Of a stretch of 9,539 nucleotides of DNA, positions 1 to 5,180 are shown piece by piece. The notes beneath the pieces were generated by a model that was not told the origin of the DNA, made no database searches, and saw only the letters and a list, made by a program, of their open reading frames with translations. Numbering within the stretch: position 1 is the stretch's first letter; the number at the start of each line of letters is the position of its first letter. This stretch comes from SIG622 sp045604705 (GTDB lineage Bacteria; Bacillota; Clostridia; Oscillospirales; CAG-382): assembly GCA_045604705.1 (NCBI GenBank), contig JAZUOO010000028.1, forward strand, positions 1 to 9,539, in the 5' to 3' direction. Made by a program: the position numbers and the translations under genes.

Positions 1-146
1 TCGGAAACTCTTTCACAACGTTTTACCGTTGCGGAATTTTCGAGTATTATATGCTTTGTTTTCATCTTTCGTTGTTCAATTTTCAAAGTGCAATTCCGCT
101 GTCTTACTCTCATGCTCTATAATAGCCTCGCTGCGACAGCCTGTCT
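1..146 (-). promoter_or_regulatory. Probable rRNA operon leader (transcribed region)
   Basis: This stretch lies downstream, on the minus strand, of three tandem strong promoters and holds no credible coding sequence. It contains a boxA-like element (72-93) and a small inverted repeat, CAACG (16-20) against CGTTG (27-31). Strong tandem promoters followed by a boxA and a non-coding leader are the usual start of a rRNA operon in Firmicutes, so I infer that 16S rRNA begins beyond position 1. No rRNA sequence is visible inside the window, so a tRNA or other stable-RNA operon remains possible. Confidence 0.6.
72..93 (-). promoter_or_regulatory. boxA-like antitermination element
   Basis: Read on the minus strand this contains GCACTTTGAAAATTGAACAA. 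It closely resembles the Firmicutes rRNA leader boxA (core CTTTGAAAACT with A-rich flank), where NusB/NusE (S10) load to make RNA polymerase resistant to Rho-type termination. It sits about 50 bases downstream of the most proximal promoter, as expected for an rrn leader. Seen: the motif and its position. Inferred: the function. Confidence 0.6.
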
Positions 147-175
147 ATTATATCACATCTTTTCTCTCTTGTCAA
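147..175 (-). promoter_or_regulatory. Tandem promoter A, nearest the left edge
   Basis: On the minus strand, TTGACA (175-170), a 17-base spacer and TATAAT (152-147), with TGA just before the -10 giving an extended -10 (TGn). An A-rich tract just upstream of the -35 (about 176-206) looks like an UP element. All twelve core bases match sigma-A consensus. It is the last of three promoters of identical spacing and would start transcription near 139-141, running off the left edge. Confidence 0.85.
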
Positions 176-278
176 GTACTTTTTCCAATTTTTTTGAAGT
201 TTTTTTCGGTACTCGTTTCCCGAATCTCCCTTCTCTTTTCTTCTGCTTTGTACTTCACTCCGCTACGACAGCCTGCTT

Positions 279-307
279 ATTATATCACAAGCTTTCAGAT
301 TTGTCAA
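279..307 (-). promoter_or_regulatory. Tandem promoter B (middle)
   Basis: On the minus strand, TTGACA (307-302), a 17-base spacer and TATAAT (284-279), again with a TGA extended -10 and an A-rich upstream tract. It shares with promoter A the upstream AAAGTAC next to the -35, the TGTGA before the -10, and an initial transcribed segment CAGGCTGTCG-Y-AGCG. The two are therefore duplicate copies about 132 bases apart. Direction and context are as for promoter A. Confidence 0.85.
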
Positions 308-391
308 GTACTTTTTTCAAATTTCTTAAAAAATCTTTGCTTGTTTAAAGCAACCCATCCCTACTGCATATCAGCTTTCGGAACGGATTAT

Positions 392-420
392 ATTATATCA
401 TTTCTACCTTATTTTGTCAA
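392..420 (-). promoter_or_regulatory. Tandem promoter C (distal)
   Basis: On the minus strand, TTGACA (420-415), a 17-base spacer and TATAAT (397-392), preceded by ATGA (extended -10). The core is identical to promoters A and B, but the flanks differ: it lacks the GTAC upstream and the CAGGCTGTCG downstream. It lies 113 bases upstream of promoter B and points the same way. Confidence 0.8.
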
Positions 421-701
421 TATACAAATTTCACTATTAAAAAGTTATTTTACGGACTTTATCTGTACACCACGCACAGCAGTCCCCCATTTCAAGTTTT
501 CCGGATAGTTTTACATTCTTTCCGCAGCGTTCAATTTGAAGGACGTCATATTATCTGTATTTCGGTTTGTAGTAAATATGTTATTCTGACATATATCTTA
601 ATTATTCTCAATCGCAAAATATATGCGTCTGTCCGTATCGTACTTTATAACAAACTCAATCATTAACACATACCATTTCGCTTTTTAAGTTTTTTTACTT
701 T
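421..701. other. Intergenic stretch with no gene found
   Basis: The region between the distal promoter and the end of spmB shows no ORF with a ribosome binding site, no tRNA and no clear terminator. The only structure I see is a weak AT-only inverted repeat, ATATGT (576-581) with ACATAT (589-594), which lacks a T tract. Reading leftward, spmB is followed by an A-rich stretch rather than a GC hairpin plus U run, so no intrinsic terminator for spmAB is recognisable. Confidence 0.5.
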
Positions 702-1229
702 TTATTTACCAAAGAATACTGCGGTCAGAAAACATGAAAAAAACACGCAGAATATCAGTGTAAGAAACGCCGCCGGATAGGCATGACGGGTCTTTGTTAT
801 TCCGACGCTTCCAAAATAAAGTGTTAAGGTGTATATTATCGTATCTGAGGCTCCCATTATGATTGATGCACATCTTCCTGCGAAGCTGTCTGTACCGTAT
901 GCGGAGAATAATTCGTTGACAGTTGCAGTAGCGGCACTTCCGGAGAGTGGTCTTATGAGTATAAGCGGTATTATTTCTTTTGGAAATCCGACATTACCAA
1001 TTAAATTCGAGAAGAAAGCTGTCAGTACGTCCATTGCACCGCTTTTCGAGAACATCCCCGTAGCGGTCAACAGTATTACCAAAACCGGTATAAGACCGAC
1101 GCAGGTCTCAAGACCGGTTTTTGCTCCCAGGAGAAATTCGGAAAACAAGTCCTTTCTGGAAAAGAGAAGGAGTATCGCAACAAATGTCAGAATTACAGGG
1201 ACAAAATATATTCCTGCCTTTTGTATCAT
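702..1229 (-). CDS. spmB: Spore maturation protein SpmB
   Basis: A 175-residue integral membrane protein of the SpmB (nucleoside recognition/Gate domain) family. With SpmA it is needed in Bacillus and Clostridium for spore core dehydration and full heat resistance. Visible features are an N-terminal hydrophobic segment (about 3-22), a second around 45-64, the family-typical RPLSGSAA (93-100), the YGTDSF (111-116) and FGSVGITKTRHA (139-150) signatures, and a C-terminal membrane segment (about 151-173). The length matches the family (about 175). The ATG is preceded by AAAGGA nine bases upstream. It starts 13 bases after the spmA stop, so the two are translated from one transcript. The transported or recognised molecule is not known. 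Confidence 0.92.
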   Translation of the reverse strand: MIQKAGIYFVPVILTFVAILLLFSRKDLFSEFLLGAKTGLETCVGLIPVLVILLTATGMFSKSGAMDVLTAFFSNLIGNVGFPKEIIPLILIRPLSGSAATATVNELFSAYGTDSFAGRCASIIMGASDTIIYTLTLYFGSVGITKTRHAYPAAFLTLIFCVFFSCFLTAVFFGK

Positions 1230-1242
1230 ATATGTATTTCCT

Positions 1243-1824
1243 TTATCGGAATAATTTAGCCAGAAACTTACAGATTACTATTGCAAACACCGTTGTTACA
1301 ATTTCACATATCCAAACGGGGATTAGTATTTCATAAGGCGATGTGCTTCCGTTTGCTTCTCTGAGTGTGAAAAGTGTTATCGGCAAGAGCTGGAACGGAG
1401 TTGTGGCAATCACGGCAAACATTACAGCATCGTCACTTGCTTTTTTGGGGGATCCCTCATTGTTCTGTGAGAACTTTTTCATAGCAGCGATTCCGAGTGG
1501 AAGTGCGGCATTTCCAAGCCCCAAAAAATTTGCAGTTATATTTGATGCACATTCACGAATACCGTTTTTCTTTGAATATGCATCCGGATATACTTTTGAA
1601 AGGAGTGGAGATATGAGTTTTTGTAGCCTCTCCGAAAAGCCGCACTTATCCAGAACTCTTGCGACTCCACTCCAAAGACACATTGTTCCGGCAAGACTCA
1701 CCGAAAGCTCCACCGCACGAAGGGCGGATTCCGATGCCGCCTTTGACAGCTCTTCCATATTTCCGTATATTGCCGCAAAAACAAAAGAAACAGATACAAG
1801 TATTCCGAAAACTTTACCTATCAC
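1243..1824 (-). CDS. spmA: Spore maturation protein SpmA
   Basis: A 193-residue membrane protein of the SpmA family, partner of SpmB in dehydration of the spore core during sporulation. Visible features are an N-terminal hydrophobic helix (about 4-20), a second around 38-54, the diagnostic NITANFLGLGNAALPLG (95-111), and a C-terminal helix (about 165-187). The length equals that of typical SpmA (about 195). The start is GTG: a strong AAGGAGG lies seven bases upstream (about 1832-1838) and no ATG fits better. First gene of the spmA-spmB operon and divergent from an AbrB-family regulator, with about 210 AT-rich bases between them. I could not identify its promoter with confidence; in relatives the pair is expressed during sporulation, but no clear sigma-E/F/G site is readable here. 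Confidence 0.92.
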   Translation of the reverse strand: MIGKVFGILVSVSFVFAAIYGNMEELSKAASESALRAVELSVSLAGTMCLWSGVARVLDKCGFSERLQKLISPLLSKVYPDAYSKKNGIRECASNITANFLGLGNAALPLGIAAMKKFSQNNEGSPKKASDDAVMFAVIATTPFQLLPITLFTLREANGSTSPYEILIPVWICEIVTTVFAIVICKFLAKLFR

Positions 1825-1969
1825 TTAGAATCCTCCTTACTATAATACTGAAATAAAACTATACATTAATATTAAAGAAAGCAATCCCGATTTTTACATC
1901 TTTTGACTTGTTACGACATTTTCCGATGTAATATTTTCAAATTATACATTTTATTACTTATACAAAGCG

Positions 1970-1998
1970 TTGATTTTACATTATTTAGATGGTATAAT
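1970..1998 (+). promoter_or_regulatory. Extended -10 promoter of the AbrB-family gene
   Basis: TTGATT (1970-1975), a 17-base spacer and TATAAT (1993-1998), with TGG directly before the -10 (extended -10). It lies 36 bases upstream of the ATG at 2035. A vegetative sigma-A promoter is the natural reading. Confidence 0.8.
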
Positions 1999-2034
1999 AT
2001 GGACAAATGGTAATCTTAAACAGGATGTGACTGT

Positions 2035-2277
2035 ATGAAATACGAAAAACCAAAAAGAACAATAGACAAAATGGGACGTATCGTCATCCCGAACGACATC
2101 AGAAAAGTCACGGGGCTCGGTGTCGGAGATGAGGTCACCTTTGAGGTTTCCGGCACAGGAATTCTAATTGTTCCGATCACAAGACATTGTGCTTTGTGCG
2201 GTTCAAAATACGATCTGATTTCATGCTGTGACAAATTTGTCTGCAAGAGCTGTATTAAATCTTTGAAAATGACTTAA
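2035..2277 (+). CDS. AbrB/SpoVT-family DNA-binding regulator with C-terminal zinc ribbon
   Basis: An 80-residue transition-state-type regulator. Residues 8-48 form a SpoVT-AbrB swapped-hairpin DNA-binding domain: TIDKMGRIVIPNDIRK, then GLGVGDEV. The C-terminal part has a CxxC-14-CxxC arrangement (C52, C55, C70, C73, plus C64/C65) that should bind a metal ion and likely aids dimer or partner contacts; this tail is common in clostridial AbrB homologues. It is far shorter than SpoVT (about 178 residues) and has no GAF domain, so it is not SpoVT itself. The ATG follows an AGGA about nine bases upstream. It has its own extended -10 promoter and is the only plus-strand gene here. It is divergent from spmA, so control of spmAB or of itself is possible but unproven. 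Confidence 0.88.
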   Translation: MKYEKPKRTIDKMGRIVIPNDIRKVTGLGVGDEVTFEVSGTGILIVPITRHCALCGSKYDLISCCDKFVCKSCIKSLKMT

Positions 2278-2291
2278 CTTTAAGCAACTAC

Positions 2292-2315
2292 GCTCGCTAT
2301 ATGCGGGCTTTTTTA
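2292..2315 (+). terminator. Intrinsic terminator of the AbrB-family gene
   Basis: A six-base-pair GC stem, GCTCGC (2292-2297) with GCGGGC (2303-2308), one G-U pair, loop TATAT, followed at once by six Ts and a further AT tract. It ends the plus-strand transcript 15 bases after the stop codon and overlaps the last codons of the convergent NlpC/P60 gene. Confidence 0.7.
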
Positions 2316-3068
2316 TTTTATTGATGCATAAGAGACTATATCGGATTTTTTAAGCCCGCTTTCGCAAAAAGGTTGACATATGACGCATCCGAATTTTGCC
2401 GACGAATGAATAATCTCGGCTTCACCGGTAATTATCGCAACGTGTCCTTTGAAATATATGAGATCACCGGGCTTTGCATCTTTTTCTTCTATTATATTTA
2501 CGTATTCATTTTTCGGAACTGCATCGCGATATATCGTTTTGTTGCAAAGTCTGGCGCACATAAATACAAGTCCCGAGCAGTCAAGTCCGGTATCGCTCTT
2601 TCCTCCCCAACGGTAGGGAGTTCCGAGATAAGACTTTGCCGTTTGGACAAAATCCTCACTGAAGCTTGAACTGCTTTCTTTTTTCAGTGCGTGGTTTGAA
2701 ATAAAAAATTTCTTTTTACCTATCATGCACTCCGAATAACGTTCATTGTAACAATTTATTATTTGTATTCTTGAACCCTTTGAAAGGGACATATAGGGAG
2801 CTGTTCTGTATTGCGGTTCGGTAAGAATGTCGCATCTTTTGTAAATGAACTGTTTTACGGAGTCTCTGCAGTCCTCTGTGTCACATTCGCACATATCCCA
2901 TTTATTGATATATCCGTAATATCCGTAGTCGGTTCTGCAGTAAGCACAGGTGTCGTTTTCAGATATTATTTCTACAACAGTACCGAAAAGGAGTTCATCA
3001 CTGACTTCTCCGCAGAGGTCTTCGGTAGCGTACATCCATACGGACGGTTTTGTTATTGAAAATTTCAT
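2313..3068 (-). CDS. NlpC/P60 family peptidase with N-terminal SH3-like domains
   Basis: A 251-residue cell-wall peptide hydrolase, probably a gamma-D-glutamyl-diamino acid endopeptidase like YkfC. Two SH3-like segments (about 8-60 and 72-128) precede an NlpC/P60 domain (about 137-251). The catalytic Cys is C164 in LDCSGLVF, the His is H209 in KGHVAIITG, and a third polar residue may be H221. The start was placed at 3068 because AGAGGTGA lies just upstream there; an in-frame upstream extension has no such site. No signal peptide or membrane segment is visible, and the protein has 15 cysteines, unusual for a secreted Firmicutes enzyme. A cytoplasmic role in muropeptide recycling is therefore plausible, as argued for B. 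subtilis YkfC. It has its own upstream terminator and promoter and so is a single-gene unit. Confidence 0.85.
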   Translation of the reverse strand: MKFSITKPSVWMYATEDLCGEVSDELLFGTVVEIISENDTCAYCRTDYGYYGYINKWDMCECDTEDCRDSVKQFIYKRCDILTEPQYRTAPYMSLSKGSRIQIINCYNERYSECMIGKKKFFISNHALKKESSSSFSEDFVQTAKSYLGTPYRWGGKSDTGLDCSGLVFMCARLCNKTIYRDAVPKNEYVNIIEEKDAKPGDLIYFKGHVAIITGEAEIIHSSAKFGCVICQPFCESGLKKSDIVSYASIK

Positions 3069-3093
3069 GTTGTCACCTCTTGTTTTCATATTT

Positions 3094-3099
3094 ATTATA
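3094..3099 (-). promoter_or_regulatory. -10 box of the probable NlpC/P60 gene promoter
   Basis: On the minus strand a perfect TATAAT lies about 26 bases upstream of the ATG at 3068, after the terminator of the preceding operon. The hexamer 17 bases further upstream (TTATAT) matches TTGACA poorly. The -10 is convincing by sequence and position; the -35 is weak. Confidence 0.45.
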
Positions 3100-3137
3100 T
3101 TAGTACCATTGTTAAAATATAACCTATATCGTTCTAT

Positions 3138-3167
3138 AAAAATACGGTGTACCGAAAGATACACCGT
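3138..3167 (-). terminator. Intrinsic terminator of the amidohydrolase/four-Cys operon
   Basis: A perfect eight-base stem, ACGGTGTA (3144-3151) with TACACCGT (3160-3167), loop of eight. On the minus strand it is followed directly by ATTTTTATAG. It lies about 77 bases after the stop of the four-Cys protein gene and separates that operon from the NlpC/P60 gene. Confidence 0.75.
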
Positions 3168-3243
3168 TGCTTGTTGATATTAAGTTTTTAAGTTCTTTGC
3201 CTGATTTTCATCGGTTTAGCTTCTTAATTCAGAAAATAAACGA

Positions 3244-3456
3244 TTAATTCTGCTTCCTTACAATCTTATATTCATCGTACATTACAAAATACGGGCAGGC
3301 ATAGTTGGAAGAGGACAAAAATCTCGCCATCTCATCCTCATCAAGGTTTATCGAGCAAAAATAACTGTCTGTTTCATCGTCATAAATGTAGTATTGACAC
3401 AGGTCACAGCTCGTTATCTTTTGTCTGTCATCTTTCTTTCTATTGTTGTAAGCCAT
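3244..3456 (-). CDS. Small four-cysteine protein, DUF6472-like
   Basis: A 70-residue soluble protein with C17-x2-C20, C34 and C54 in the pattern CDLC...YFCSINLDEDEMARFL...ACPYF...DEYKIVRKQ. This matches my recollection of DUF6472, a small family widespread in Clostridia with no assigned function. Four cysteines in this arrangement suggest one structural zinc site. The N-terminus is basic (NNRKKDDRQK), the middle acidic. Translation starts seven bases after the amidohydrolase stop; the ATAGGTGA ribosome binding site overlaps that stop codon, so the two genes are translationally linked. The family assignment is by memory of the pattern; the function is unknown. Confidence 0.8.
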   Translation of the reverse strand: MAYNNRKKDDRQKITSCDLCQYYIYDDETDSYFCSINLDEDEMARFLSSSNYACPYFVMYDEYKIVRKQN

Positions 3457-3463
3457 AGTTCAC

Positions 3464-4261
3464 CTATATTCCGAGGAGATTTTCGAGATTTTCGTGGAGA
3501 ATCATATCATATTCACGCTCGGAAAGTCCCAAAGAGAAAAGTCTGTCAAGCTCTGCCGAGGCATCCCACATCGGGTAGTCCGTGCCGAAAAGAACCTTAT
3601 CCGCACCATATGTATTAATGTAGTTTCTTATCTCATCGTCGGAAAGCTTCCAGAATGAAGAGCTGGTATCGACATATACATTCTTTCTGCCGGCGTAGCA
3701 ACAAGCGGCCTTATCCCATACCGTATAGCCTCCGAAGTGGGCGGCGATGACTGTCATTTCAGGGTACATATCCATTACTCTGCCTACTCTGTTAGGGTTG
3801 GACATATCGTATCTCGAATCGCCACAGTGAATAAGAAGCGGTATCTTTCCGGCAATCTCATCGTATATCTTAAGACATCTCGGGTCATCTGCGGCAATGC
3901 CCTGTATGTCCGGATGAAGCTTTACACCGCGAAGCCCGAGAGAAATAAGATTTTCAACATCACCCTTTATGTCCTCGCTATCCGGGTGAAGCGTACCGAA
4001 GCCTATGAATCTCCCCTTGCCGGCTTCAACCTCGGAAGCTATAAAACTGTTTATGCTTGTTACCTGCTTAGGTGTTGTGGCAACGGAATGTATAAGACAT
4101 CTGTCGATACCGGCTCTGGCGGCAACCTCGTTAAGGGTACTTATCTTGCCGTCGTATGCCATTTTTACACCGTAGAATGATCCTGTACCCAGAGATGCTT
4201 TTTCCGCAATTTTATCGGGATATATGTGGCAATGGGCATCTATTATTTTATACTTCTTCAT
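3464..4261 (-). CDS. Metal-dependent amidohydrolase (Amidohydro_2, TIM-barrel)
   Basis: A 265-residue hydrolase/decarboxylase of the amidohydrolase superfamily, subfamily 2 (relatives act on aromatic acids or 4-oxalomesaconate-type substrates). The metal-binding motif DAHCH (H10, H12) is at the N-terminus, followed by GVKLHPD (H116), LLIHCGD (H145), IAAHFGG (H175) and FGTDYP (D228): the ordered set of metal and catalytic residues of the family. The length is normal. The start at 4261 (ATG, with AAAGGA about nine bases upstream) is preferred over a TTG six codons upstream. First gene of a two-gene operon with the four-Cys protein, from a consensus promoter at 4302-4330. No signal peptide, so cytoplasmic. 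The substrate cannot be told from sequence. Confidence 0.87.
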   Translation of the reverse strand: MKKYKIIDAHCHIYPDKIAEKASLGTGSFYGVKMAYDGKISTLNEVAARAGIDRCLIHSVATTPKQVTSINSFIASEVEAGKGRFIGFGTLHPDSEDIKGDVENLISLGLRGVKLHPDIQGIAADDPRCLKIYDEIAGKIPLLIHCGDSRYDMSNPNRVGRVMDMYPEMTVIAAHFGGYTVWDKAACCYAGRKNVYVDTSSSFWKLSDDEIRNYINTYGADKVLFGTDYPMWDASAELDRLFSLGLSEREYDMILHENLENLLGI

Positions 4262-4301
4262 ATTTATAAATCCTTTCAAACTATCATCCTGTCAGAGAAA
4301 C

Positions 4302-4330
4302 AGTATACCACCAAACGGGAAATATGTCAA
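4302..4330 (-). promoter_or_regulatory. Consensus promoter of the amidohydrolase operon
   Basis: On the minus strand, TTGACA (4330-4325), a 17-base spacer and TATACT (4307-4302), with TGG before the -10 (extended -10). It lies between the amidase stop and the amidohydrolase ATG, about 41 bases from the latter. Strong sigma-A type. Confidence 0.85.
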
Positions 4331-4350
4331 GTCCGAACTTTTTCGTGTTA

Positions 4351-5106
4351 TTATCTTACCGCAACATATGGTGCAAAAGCAAAGCCGAGTGTTCCGTTGT
4401 ACTCCACAACATACCAATTTCCGGATTTCCCGTAAACACGCAGCTCGGCGCCCTTTGGTGCTTGTGTGAGAACGGTTGAATTTGTTGTGGGTCTTTCTCG
4501 GATATTGAGTCTTCCCTCCTCAGTTACAACAACACCGATACTGTAATCATAACCCTCGTTGGGAGTTACAAACAGGATTCCGAAATGTTCGGCGAGTCCC
4601 TGTACGAGATTTCTTGCAATTTCATTTATGTTATTTCTTATCCAATCGGCGTCCTCGGGGTTATCGTGGTATGCGATTTCTACAAGTACTGCCGGTGAAT
4701 TTGTCTGTGACAGCTCTGCAAGGTTTGATGTCGGCATTATCCTCACTCTTTCGGGATCCGGATAGATATTCTGGAAATTGTCTGCAAGCGTTGCAGCAGC
4801 TTCTTTACCCTCGAGGCTTCTTGTGTAATAGTAAAAGTCCGAGCCTTTGAGAGTTCCTGCTATATTCTCCGGAGATGCGTTTGAATGAAGTGCAAGGTGC
4901 AGATCATATCTGTCCATGTTGGACTGTGCTATTGAATCTCTGACAGTTCCCTCGGGATTGTTTCTGACGAACTCAATTCCTGTGGCATAAAGATAGGGTT
5001 CCATGGCATCGGCAATAAGATTCATGTAGTATTCTTCGTTACCACCCTCGCTTCCTGTGTAAGGGTTAAACTCCTGGGTTGAGGGACTTAAAAAAATTTT
5101 CGGCAT
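4351..5106 (-). CDS. N-acetylmuramoyl-L-alanine amidase (Amidase_3) with C-terminal SH3
   Basis: A 251-residue peptidoglycan amidase cleaving the MurNAc-L-Ala bond. Residues 1-178 form an Amidase_3 fold: E24/E25 in GGNEEYYMN and H74 in LALHSNA as zinc ligands, E143 in VLVEIAYHDN as the catalytic acid/base. A bacterial SH3 domain (about 190-251; RLNIRERPTTNSTVL, GNWYVVEYNGTLGFA) would bind wall material. The first zinc-ligand histidine of classic Amidase_3 enzymes (DPGHGG) is replaced by SPSTQEFN with Q11; I recall this variant being shared across a clostridial subfamily, so it need not mean loss of activity. No signal peptide is visible. The ATG follows AAAGGAGG at nine bases. Preceded by a TATAAT (5136-5141) without a clear -35. 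Confidence 0.87.
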   Translation of the reverse strand: MPKIFLSPSTQEFNPYTGSEGGNEEYYMNLIADAMEPYLYATGIEFVRNNPEGTVRDSIAQSNMDRYDLHLALHSNASPENIAGTLKGSDFYYYTRSLEGKEAAATLADNFQNIYPDPERVRIMPTSNLAELSQTNSPAVLVEIAYHDNPEDADWIRNNINEIARNLVQGLAEHFGILFVTPNEGYDYSIGVVVTEEGRLNIRERPTTNSTVLTQAPKGAELRVYGKSGNWYVVEYNGTLGFAFAPYVAVR

Positions 5107-5135
5107 AAATAAAAACCTCCTTTTGTATTTGGTAA

Positions 5136-5141
5136 ATTATA
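5136..5141 (-). promoter_or_regulatory. Possible -10 box of the amidase gene
   Basis: TATAAT on the minus strand, 30 bases upstream of the amidase ATG. No recognisable -35 lies 16-18 bases upstream, and an AT-only inverted repeat (ACAAAAA 5145-5151, TTTTTGT 5156-5162) occupies the spacer. It may be a promoter with an operator, or chance in an AT-rich gap. Confidence 0.35.
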
Positions 5142-5180
5142 TGCACAAAAAGAGATTTTTGTTCGTGTTTTATTGATTTT

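Noticed and set aside
46..51. A fourth TATAAT on the minus strand in the leader
   Set aside because: The hexamer 17 bases upstream reads CAACGA and nothing at 16-18 bases resembles TTGACA, unlike the three promoters above it.
147..420. The regularly spaced repeats as a CRISPR-like array
   Set aside because: Only three copies, conserved mainly at -35 and -10 hexamers, with unequal intervals of 132 and 113 bases. Promoters explain them fully.
29..508. Long plus-strand open frame of about 159 codons (and a nested one at 88-348)
   Set aside because: It runs through the tandem promoter array, has no ribosome binding site, and its repeated peptide segments simply reflect the duplicated promoter DNA. 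Not a gene.
829..1254. Plus-strand open frame antisense to spmB (and 1343-1828 antisense to spmA)
   Set aside because: Both are shadows of well-supported membrane protein genes, lack ribosome binding sites and have no family resemblance.
3069..3164. Upstream in-frame extension of the NlpC/P60 protein by 32 residues
   Set aside because: It would cross the promoter -10 and begin in the preceding terminator hairpin; a strong ribosome binding site marks the start at 3068.
4262..4279. TTG start six codons upstream for the amidohydrolase
   Set aside because: The ATG at 4261 has well-spaced AAAGGA and gives the normal family N-terminus (KIIDAHCH close to the start).
5145..5162. ACAAAAA/TTTTTGT inverted repeat as the terminator of the unknown operon
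   Set aside because: The stem is almost purely A-T and is not followed by a further U run on the minus strand, so stability would be low; kept only as a note at the amidase promoter.
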